Of a DNA stretch of 64,000 bases, positions 1-7,782 are shown piece by piece. A program made the position numbers and the translations under genes. Position 1 is the stretch's first letter, and every line of letters starts with the position of its first letter. Source of the stretch: Musa acuminata AAA Group (taxonomy: Eukaryota > Streptophyta > Magnoliopsida > Zingiberales > Musaceae); NCBI RefSeq assembly GCF_036884655.1, contig NC_088347.1, forward strand, positions 13,636,001-13,700,000. The letters run 5' to 3'. A model generated the notes under the pieces. The model ran no database searches. It had not been told where the DNA came from and saw only the letters and a list, made by a program, of their open reading frames with translations.

Positions 1-523
1 CATTTATAACTGCAAACTGTCTTCTTTGCTTTTACAAATGAGTTTCTAAGTTCAGATCTTTCCAAAATTGCACAAACTGCGTTTAGACGTAAAACTGCGT
101 TTAGACGTAAAACTGCGTTTAGACGTAAAACTGCGTTTAGACGTAAACTGCGCAAACTGTGTTTAGACGCAAACTACGTTTAGATGTAAACTGAGTTTAG
201 ACGTAAACTGAGTTTAGATGTAAAACTGCGTTTAGACGCAAACTGCGTTTAGACGCAAACTGCGTTTAGACGTAAACTGTGTTTAGACGCAAACTGCGTT
301 TAGACGTAAACTGAGTTTAGACGTAAACTAAGTTTAGATGCAAACTGCGTTCAGACGCAAACTGCGTGCAGACGTAAACTGCGCTTAATCTTAAGTTATC
401 TTAGAATCGGCCTTTACATCGAAATCGTTTTTATTGAACAAACGCAGCTTTCGTTTTTTAATCGCTGAAAGATTTCCGCTGCACTAATTCACCCCCCCCC
501 TCTTAGTGCTCTCGATCCTAACA
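1..523 (+). mobile_element. N1 5' LTR, 3' portion only (alpha-type Sirevirus LTR)
   Basis: The left window edge falls inside this LTR. Its first bases match the N1 3' LTR near 23674, which identifies the pair. It holds the 17-18 bp tandem array, then the conserved LTR end: a GCACTAA / TTAGTGC inverted repeat (481-487, 503-509) around a C-run, and the terminal CTCTCGATCCTAACA. The element ends TG...CA, and a tRNA primer site follows directly. Confidence 0.9.
77..390 (+). repeat. 17-18 bp tandem array in N1 5' LTR
   Basis: About 17 copies of a TTTAGACGTAAA(A)CTGCG unit with point variants (GACGC, CTGAG, CTGTG). It lies downstream of the TATA position in the complete LTRs, so it would be transcribed into the leader RNA. 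ORFs reading through it are frame artefacts of the 18-bp unit. Confidence 0.9.
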
Positions 524-525
524 AT

Positions 526-537
526 TGGTATCAAAGC
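526..537 (+). other. N1 primer binding site (tRNA-iMet type)
   Basis: TGGTATCAAAGC starts 2 nt after the LTR end. It differs by one base (G to A) from TGGTATCAGAGC seen in S1, S2, N5 and, on the minus strand, N2-N4. Confidence 0.85.
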
Positions 538-573
538 CCAGTTTTTCTCATTTCGGATTTACATCCGAGAGAA

Positions 574-1593
574 ATGGCTCTTCATGGCTTTCAAGAGGGC
601 TTTTCGATCTTTCGTCCACTGTTGTTTAACGGATTGAACTACACTTATTGGAAAACTCGAATGAGAGTTTTCTTGAATTCTACGAATTTAGATTTATGGA
701 ATATCATTGAAAACAGTTTTCAACTTCCCTCTAAACCGATGAACGAATGGTCGGATTTGGAGAAGAAGTATTTTTCTTTAAACGCAAAGGCTATGAATGC
801 CTTATTTTGCGCTTTGGACAAAAATGAGTTCAATCGGATTTCTACGTGCGAAACGGCGTTTGACATTTGGCGAACACTTGAAATCACGCACGAGGGAACT
901 AGTAGAGTCAAAGACTCAAAAGTTAACTTTTTATTGCATGATTTTGAGCTTTTTCAAATGCAACCAAGCGAGACTATAGGCGACATGTACACCCGTTTCA
1001 CGGATGTCGTCAATAGTTTAAGAGCTCTTGGAAAATATTTTTCGGATTTTGAACTCGTAAACAAGATTTTGCGTTCTCTTTCTAAAAAGTGGGATTCAAA
1101 AGTAACTGCAATACAAGAAGCTAAAAACCTAAACAACTTACCACTTGAAGAACTAATTGGTTCATTGATGACATATGAAATGGTGCACAATGCACATGAT
1201 GAACATGTTGAACACAATCACCTTCTAAAGAACAGGAAGGATTTGGAACTCTGGACAAATGAATGCCACTTGAGCGATGACTCAAGTGATGAGGACAATG
1301 ATGAACAAAATAACCTTCCAAAGAACAGGAAGAATTTGGAACTTAGAACATTTGAAGACCACTCGAGCATAAGCTTAAGTGATGGTGAACTTAAACTACA
1401 AATGAAACGAAAATTAAAAAGCAAAAAAAATGGAACTACTTGCTTTAAACGCAAGAAGAAGAACGAAAATTGGGATGAATCAAGCTCCTCCGAAGACGAG
1501 AAAGTCAACAAAAGCGAGGCGGCAAACTACGCCTTACCAGCCTACGACGTTGAGGTAATTAAAATGCCTTTGGTTTATTTTGAAATTACTTGA
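574..1593 (+). CDS. gag: N1 truncated Sirevirus-type Gag without zinc knuckle
   Basis: An intact 339-aa ORF starting 36 nt after the PBS; the ATG is shared in position with the other copies. The N-terminal ~200 residues are the copia Gag core (NGLNYTYWKTRMRVFL, then LNAKAMNALFCALDKNEF, then PLEELIGSLMTYEM). Residues ~215-280 contain two versions of a module that begins PKNRK and is rich in acidic Ser. S1 Gag has a CX2CX4HX4C knuckle at the corresponding place; here there is only a Lys/Arg-rich stretch and an ESSSSEDE patch. The frame then ends in a short tail, ...VYFEIT, shared with N2-N5. Inferred role: a capsid-forming Gag that depends on partner elements for enzymes and possibly for nucleocapsid. 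No pol follows. Confidence 0.85.
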   Translation: MALHGFQEGFSIFRPLLFNGLNYTYWKTRMRVFLNSTNLDLWNIIENSFQLPSKPMNEWSDLEKKYFSLNAKAMNALFCALDKNEFNRISTCETAFDIWRTLEITHEGTSRVKDSKVNFLLHDFELFQMQPSETIGDMYTRFTDVVNSLRALGKYFSDFELVNKILRSLSKKWDSKVTAIQEAKNLNNLPLEELIGSLMTYEMVHNAHDEHVEHNHLLKNRKDLELWTNECHLSDDSSDEDNDEQNNLPKNRKNLELRTFEDHSSISLSDGELKLQMKRKLKSKKNGTTCFKRKKKNENWDESSSSEDEKVNKSEAANYALPAYDVEVIKMPLVYFEIT

Positions 1594-3113
1594 TGCTTTC
1601 ATGATGTATTTTCTTTTTTAGTTTAGAATTAATTTTCTTGAAAATTACATGTTTAAAAATAAAAATACAAAAATTATGATCATGCTGATAATTTCGAAAA
1701 TGATAATATTGCATATTTTATGATAAACAAACAAAATGATTTTGATTGAAAAAATGAACTTAACAATTGGTATCATAACAATCGGATTTTCTCATACACT
1801 TATGAAAAATATTTTTCTAAAATGGATTTGATGAAATGATTCCTGCTTATAAATTCCATCTTGAAATATGAATGATAGTGTTTTTGCTAAAGAGAATAAT
1901 TATTAAAATCATGATCTTGATAATTATAACATGAAGCTCTTTATAAATCAAGATCGTTCATTATGCTCCCTACATCTATCAAAAAGGAGTTCTTCAAATG
2001 AAATGCAACTTGTCTTTTGATTTCTTAGAATTCAATGAAGTGTCATATTGATATCTTGAAACTTGGAATATTTTAAAATGTGATCTTGATAAGAATGTTA
2101 TAAGTTGCTCTTTGTACTATATCTTTTCAAATGAATCATGAGCCTTGATATCATATATTTCATAATATAGAAATAACAAGATTTCTTCGTCTTATGTCTT
2201 GAACCTTCATGCTTATCTTAATTTGGCATATAAAGACTAAGGCATGCTTAGATGAAAAAGAATCTCTTAAAAAATGCTTTTCCCATCTGATCGAGATTAA
2301 TGATTTCATGATATTTTGTGAATCTCGAAATTAATTTTACTGACTTGATTATGAATTTCAAGTTAATGATTTGATTTGAATAAGTTTAATCTAAATCATA
2401 ATCTTGATCTTGCAAAATTGAAGTCACAAATAATATCTTGTGGTATTCATGAATTGATACTCACAATATGAATGCATTGATATTCATGACTTGAATTGGA
2501 TTGAAACATTGTATGCTTAAATTAATCATTCTCCTATGTTTCAAAAATTCCTTAAAAGCCTTATGTGACGATTGAAAACTAACTTGCTTTATGATGAATC
2601 GCGAATCATAACTTGATCTATGATATAAATGCCTTGAAATGATTGAAATATTTAACACTTTTATGCTCTTCCCCCTACTTCCTTCTTGTTTTCAATGATA
2701 AAATGGAGAGAAGTTTTGATCATGCATGGTAGGATATAATTTGACAAAATTGATACCATCATGATATGAAACATTTATGATGTGCAATTATGCATGCAAT
2801 ACTTGTGCTTTCTAATTATGATGTGATGTATTGCATATGATGTAAATCATGATTTAAAATGCTATGAGTGCTAAGTTACACATTTTGAGAAGAAATTGCT
2901 ATATTGAAACATTAATGTAATTATGAATGGTGATATGATATCATGCATGTAATACTTCAACTTATGATAATGATGCATGCAATGATAAAATATTCATGAT
3001 GAAAAATTGTCTTGACATTCATAACTTGATTATTCATCCTTTGTCATGATTTTGAAATCGTGTAAAAGAAAAAAAGAACTACAAAACTGTATTCTCTCTT
3101 TCTTTTTTACAAT
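1594..3113 (+). other. N1 AT-rich non-coding internal region
   Basis: No supported gene. Very AT-rich sequence rich in ATGAT/TCATGA words, which replaces pol. Segments match the non-coding 3' regions of S2 and N5 (for example the ATCGAGATTAATGATTTCAT segment near 2290, also near 55977). This supports origin from the 3' region of a coding element rather than foreign DNA. Confidence 0.75.
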
Positions 3114-3114
3114 G

Positions 3115-3127
3115 ACAAAGGGGGAGA
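3115..3127 (+). promoter_or_regulatory. N1 internal polypurine tract 1
   Basis: ACAAAGGGGGAGA within ATGACAAAGGGGGAGATAG. The same block recurs at the corresponding place in N5 (~56490) and, on the minus strand, in N2 (~14875), N4 (~45570) and N3 (~50373). Multiple PPTs are a known Sirevirus trait. Confidence 0.75.
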
Positions 3128-3760
3128 TAGCTAGCTTGTACAAGTCAAGAAGATGCAAAAACTTGATTGCAAGCTTGCCTATCTTAAGTAGCAAAGAATG
3201 CTAACTTGCTTATTTCAAGAAGAAAAATTGTCTTCTTGAACATCACTATCTTGAATATCTCAAGAAGCAAAACTTGCAATTTGCACATTGCAATAGGAAG
3301 CAAGAATCATGAGCTTACACAAGAAAGCTATCTTGCATTTGCTTTCGAAATTTTTGCTAGCTTATATATTGTGAAACTTGTATATCGTAAAAATTGCTAG
3401 CTTGTTGGTCTAATGAGAAGCAAAAAGTTGCTATCTCAAAAGAAGCAAATGTGCTATCTTGCCTATCTCAAGAGGCAAAAATGCTAACTTGCGCATCTAG
3501 CAAAGTGAATAAAATTTTCAAGAAGCAAGAGTTGCCTTCTTGAACATCTCTAATTTGCTAGCTTGCATGATGTAGAACTTGCTATCTTGAACATTACCAA
3601 AAGTGCTATCTTATATGATATAAAACTTGCATATCTAAAACTTGATAGCATGAATGTTCTAAGCATGATATAACACTTGCTAAATCTTCTAGCTCCAAGA
3701 TTGCATGATGATAAAACTTGATACTATGTTTTTCATGCAATGAGTTGAATCTATATCACA
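3128..3760 (+). repeat. Degenerate CTAGCTTG / CTATCTTG / CAAGAAGCAAAA array
   Basis: Dozens of short interspersed words (GCTAGCTTG, GCTATCTTG, CTAACTTGC, ATCTCAAGA, GAAGCAAAA) fill the interval between PPT 1 and PPT 2. The same style of array lies between the same PPTs in N2 (14335-14870), N3 (28245-28660 and 50212-50360), N4 (43080-43220 and 45450-45560) and N5 (56500-56710). Confidence 0.7.
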
Positions 3761-3796
3761 AACGATTGATTGTGATACTTCTCCTTTTTGTTGATG

Positions 3797-3809
3797 ACAA
3801 AGGGGGAGA
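3797..3809 (+). promoter_or_regulatory. N1 internal polypurine tract 2
   Basis: ACAAAGGGGGAGA preceded by TTTTTGTTGATG. A near-identical block is found in N5 (~57700), S1 (~20905) and, in reverse, N2-N4. Confidence 0.75.
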
Positions 3810-3913
3810 AGTATGTTGATGAAAGTATGTTGATGACATGACATGTGATGCATAAGTTTATGCATATGTTCATGTTGACGTGTTGCAAGTATTCATGATG
3901 AATATTGGAATTA

Positions 3914-4001
3914 CTTGAATTCAGTTTGAATTCAAGGTTCTATCAATATGGCATATTGATAGGGGGAGTTTGTTTAAACTTCGGGAGTTAAGTTTAACTC
4001 C
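3914..4001 (+). other. N1 chain of palindromes upstream of the terminal PPT
   Basis: Three inverted repeats in a row. 3914-3936: arms CTTGAATTC / GAATTCAAG, 5-nt loop. 3940-3962: 11-bp arms CTATCAATATG and its complement around one G, abutting GGGGGAG. 3984-4001: arms GGAGTTAA / TTAACTCC around GT. Between the last two lies a GGAGTTT...AAACTTC pair, which is perfect (GGAGTTT / AAACTCC) in N5. The order is kept in N5 and, reversed, in N2-N4. Confidence 0.8.
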
Positions 4002-4004
4002 GTC

Positions 4005-4075
4005 ATCAAGTGGTTGTCATCATCAAAAAGGGGGAGATTGTTGAATCTCGTATTTTGATGATGAAACTACTTGAT
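4005..4075 (+). other. N1 nested hairpin enclosing terminal PPT and 3' LTR start
   Basis: Perfect 12-bp arms TCATCATCAAAA / TTTTGATGATGA flank the PPT and LTR start. An inner perfect stem GAGATT / AATCTC has a GTTG loop, and the LTR boundary (TG) lies at its tip. A distal extension pairs ATCAAGTGG with CTACTTGAT (one G-T wobble). The PPT AAAAAGGGGGAGA is at 4025-4037. Confidence 0.8.
4025..4037 (+). promoter_or_regulatory. N1 terminal polypurine tract
   Basis: AAAAAGGGGGAGA one base upstream of the TGTTGAATCTCG start of the 3' LTR. This is the expected plus-strand primer position. Confidence 0.9.
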
Positions 4076-5302
4076 ATATGTTTATGATTTAATCTGCGTT
4101 TTGAGTGACGTAGGATGCTTCGATCAGGATGAGACAATTAAAGCAGGAAAATCATGTTGTGCCGAAGGAACATGTCAGAAGATTGGACGTCGGGCCGGTG
4201 GATCGGTCAACGTATCGACAGAAGGCTTCGGGCCGTGGACTCGGGCATTGGGCCAAGAAGAGCGGGTATTGTGCCAAGGATATCGGAGTTGCGGAGTCAA
4301 CTGGCCGATTGGGCAATAGGCTACAGGAGAGGACGATGCGCCGAAGAATCGGACGAAGCGTCGAAGGACCAATGACATGCCAAACAACTTGGTTAATTGC
4401 TTAGGATTAATTGTCTCGATCGAAGTTTTGTTTTAAGTGTGCAGGATTAACTACGATGAAAGTTAGACAAGCAGCAGGAGTTGCGCCGGAGTCAAGTTCA
4501 TGATCACGTTGGGAGTTCGAGAGTTCGACGGAAGTTCGAACGGTCGTCGGAGGTTCTGCGGGAACAGATCCGAGAAGTCCAGAAGCTTGCCAAGCGAAGC
4601 TCGTCGGAACTTGCCAAGTGGATCGTCGCAAGTCCAGGAGTTTGCCGGAAGTCCGCAGGAGGATCACCGAGGGTTCATCGGATGATCGACGGAAGTTCGC
4701 CGGAAACTCACCGGAAGAAGCGATTGACGCACCGAAGCAAAGCTGCAGAAATTGTCTTAGATTTAATCGTAGTTAGCACGTTGATTAAGTTGGAAATGGG
4801 AGGTGATCCCATTTCAGGGGCAATTGGGCCCCTGAAAAACTGAAAATGGGCCGAATGGAGCTAACCATTCGGACCCTGATTGCACCAGGAGGTGCAACCG
4901 CCCAAGCCAGGAGGTGGCACCGCCTAGGCTAAGTCTCCTAGGGAGACTGGGCGGTGCAACCGCTCCACCCAGGAGGTAGCACCGCCTAGGCTCAGTCTCC
5001 GAGCGAGACTGGGCGGTGCAACCTCCCCTGACAGAGGTAGCACCGCTTGAGCTCGGTCTTCGAGCTCTGGCAGGAGAGGTGCAACCACCTCAGTCAGGAG
5101 GTGGCACCGCCTGGGGCTCAGTCTCCGAGCCAGACTCAAGCGGTGCAACCGCCCCTGACAGAGAGGTGCAACCGCCTGGGCTCAGTCTCCGAGCTCTGCC
5201 AGGCGGTGCAACCTCTCCAGTCAGGAGGTGCAACCGCCTGATCCCGGAATTCCGAGATTTAATCGTTTTGAGCTCCAAATTTGAACTGGGTTGAGGCCTA
5301 TA
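4039..5302 (+). mobile_element. N1 3' LTR, first part (interrupted by S1)
   Basis: Starts TGTTGAATCTCG. It contains a CGGAAG/TTCG-rich stretch (4480-4720) and, at 4880-5240, an array of GGTGCAACCGCC/GGCGGTGCAACC modules whose arms GGCGGT...ACCGCC are self-complementary. It stops in GGCCTATA, where S1 has inserted inside the TATA box; the LTR resumes at 23181. Small ORFs here are compositional artefacts. Confidence 0.9.
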
Positions 5303-7116
5303 TGTTGAATCTCGGATTTTGATGATGAAGTCAATTGTCATTTGTTGTCTAATGTATGTGTTGAGATAAGTGTGCAGGATTAACTACGATGAAAGTAAGA
5401 CATGCAGCAGGAGTTGCGCCAGAGTCATGACAATGATCACGTTGGGAGTTTGAGAGCTCAACGGAAGTTCGGACAGTCGTCGGAGGTTCTGCGGGAACAA
5501 ATCCGAGAAGTCCAGAAGCTTGCCAAAGGAGCTCGTCGGAACTTGCCAAGTGGATCGTCGCAGTCCAGGAGTTTGCCGGAAGTCCGCAGGAGTATCACCG
5601 AGGGTTCATCGGATGATCGACGGAAGTTCGCCGGAAACTTGCCGGAAGAAGCGAGTGACGCACCAAAGCAAGTTGCAGAATATGTCTTAGGAAATAATCG
5701 TAGTTAGCACTTTGATTAAGTTAGAAATGGGAAGTGATCCCATTAGCTTAATCCTGGGGCAATTGGGCCCTTGAAGAACTCAAATTGGGTCGAATGGTTC
5801 AACCCATTCGGATCCAGGTTGCTGTGGGAGGTGCAACCGCCTAGGCAGGGAGGTAGCACCGCCCAGGCTATGTCTCCCAGCGAGACTGGGCGGTGCAACC
5901 GCCCCAGCCAAGAGGTGCAACCGCCCAAGGCTCAGTCTTCGAGCGAGACTAGGCGGTGCAACCTCTCCAGTCAGGAGGTGCAACCACCTGAGCTCAGTCT
6001 TCGAACTCTGGCAGAGAGGTGCAACCGCCTCTAACAGAGGTGGTACCGCCCAGAGGCTCAGTCTTCGAGCTCTGCCAGGCGGTGCAACCTCTCCAATCAG
6101 GAGGTGCAACCGCCTGATCCCGGAATTCCGGGATTTGATCGTTTTGAGCTCCAAATTTGAACTGGGTTGGGGCCTATAAATACCCCACCCATTCAGCACT
6201 GAAAAGATACAGATCCACACCGAATTCTTGATCTTTTCTGTGATTCTAAGAGCTCAAATTGGTGTAAAGTCCAAAAGTTCTCCTCTTTCTTTTCTTCAAG
6301 TCTTGAGTTGTAAAGAGAGGAGAGAAAGGATCTGTAAGGGTTGTCTCCTGAGCCTGTCAAAAGGAGAGAAATTGTAAAAGGGCAGTTGGCCTTCGCCTAT
6401 TGAAGGAAGGCCTCTAGTTGACGTCGGTGACCTCATCGGTGGAGGAAGCCAAAAGTGGAGTAGGTCAAGACTGACCGAACCACTCTAAATCTCTGGTTTG
6501 CGTTTATTTTGGGCATTTTATCATTACTGCAAACCTCCTACATAGCTACTGCCCTCTGCACTTTTACGGACGATTCTCTAAGTTCAGATCTTTCCGAATC
6601 TGCATTAAGACGTAAATCGGTGTTTTCGTACGATCTTCACATTGCAGTTTACGTTTACGTATTGATTCCATTTATAACTGCAAACTGCTTTCTGCGCATT
6701 CATAAAACACTTTTCAAAGTTCAGAATCTGCGTTTAGACGTAAAACTACGTTTAGACGCAAAACTACGTTTAGACGTAAAACTGGGTTTAGACGTAAAAC
6801 TGCGTTCAGACGTAAAACTGCGTTTAGATGTAAAACTGCGTTTAGACGTAAAATTGCGTTTAGACGTAAAACTGAGTTTAGACGTAAAACTGCGTTTAGA
6901 TGCAAACTACGTTTAGACGTAAACTGAGTTTAGACGTAAACTGAGTTTAGACGTAAATTGAGTTTAGACGCAAACTGCGCTTAAATACAAACTATGAATC
7001 GGCTTTTGCATCATAATAGATTTTATCGAACGAACGCACCTTTCGGTTTTAATCGCTGTAAGATTTCCGCTGCACTAATTCACCCCCCCCCCCTCTTAGT
7101 GCTCTCGATCCTAACA
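5303..7116 (+). mobile_element. S1 5' LTR (alpha type)
   Basis: 1,814 bp, TG...CA. It carries palindromic GGTGCAACCGCC modules at 5825-6120, a TATA box TATAAATA at 6175-6182 and the tandem array at 6728-6988. The terminal GCACTAA / C-run / TTAGTGC hairpin is at 7072-7102. Inferred promoter: the modules lie just upstream of TATA. Confidence 0.93.
6728..6988 (+). repeat. 17-18 bp tandem array in S1 5' LTR
   Basis: Repeated TTTAGACGTAAAACTGCG units, downstream of the TATA box. The ORFs spanning it (LRLDVK-type repeats) follow from the 18-bp period and are not proposed as genes. Confidence 0.9.
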
Positions 7117-7118
7117 AT

Positions 7119-7130
7119 TGGTATCAGAGC
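7119..7130 (+). other. S1 primer binding site
   Basis: TGGTATCAGAGC, 2 nt past the LTR end; complementary to the 3' end of initiator-Met tRNA as in most plant copia elements. Confidence 0.92.
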
Positions 7131-7166
7131 CCGGTTAACTCTCAAACGGATTAAAACCCAAGAGAG

Positions 7167-7782
7167 ATGGCTTACGCCGGAAACCAAGAGGGCCATTCCA
7201 TTACACGTCCACCCATGTTTAATGGGACAGACTACACCTATTGGAAGACCCGAACGAGGATCTTTCTTATTTCTATAGACGTTGAACTCTGGAATCTTGT
7301 CGAGAATGGTTTTTCAAAGTCTTCTCTTCCAATGATCGATTGGAACGATTCGGAGAAAAAGGCTTTCGCTCTTAATGCAAAGGCTATGAATGCCTTATTT
7401 TGCGCACTTGATAAAAACGAGTTTAATCGTATTTCGATTTGTGAAACTGCATTTGATATTTGGCACACACTCGAAGTGACTCATGAAGGCACAAGTAGAG
7501 TGAAAGAGTCAAAAATCAATCTTTTGTTACACTCTTTCAAACTTTTTCGGATGAAACCGAGTGAGACTATTGGCGACATGTTTACCCGTTTCACGGATGT
7601 TGTCAACGGTCTAAAAGGACTCGGAAAAAGTTTTTCGGATTTTGAGCTTGTAAATAAGATTCTAAGATCCCTTCCTAAGAGTTGGGATCCAAAAGTCACT
7701 ACTATTCAAGTGGCAAAAGATCTAAACAACTTCCCTCTTGAAGAACTAATTGGGTCATTAATGACCTACGAGATGACTTGCA
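7167..7782 (+). pseudogene. gag: S1 gag, N-terminal part (interrupted by solo-1)
   Basis: About 205 codons from ATG 7167, 36 nt after the PBS: NGTDYTYWKTRTRIFL, LNAKAMNALFCALDKNEFNR and PLEELIGSLMTYEMTC are the copia Gag core also seen in N1-N5. The frame runs without stops until solo-1 inserts just after EMTC; the next residues (MLNLGF) belong to the inserted LTR. Gag is the capsid/nucleocapsid precursor that packages element RNA in cytoplasmic virus-like particles. It resumes at 9981. Before interruption Gag was about 527 aa, which fits the large Sirevirus Gag class. Confidence 0.9.

Noticed and set aside
5016..5294. Pro/Ala/Arg-rich ORFs in LTR palindromic blocks (also 8265-8708, 43615-44083, 52594-53273, 58776-59455)
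   Set aside because: Compositional open frames in CpG-rich repeats; no domain and no conservation of one frame between LTR copies.
6509..6916. ORFs with (LRLDVK)n or (RRKTAF)n-type repeats over the tandem arrays (also 9440-9736, 22552-22959, 45005-45317, 53800-54042)
   Set aside because: The 18-bp unit keeps several frames open on both strands. They lie in LTR leaders, vary in frame between copies and have no consistent start.
7119..7130. tRNA gene fragments at PBS sites
   Set aside because: Only the 12-nt primer complement is present; no tRNA body.
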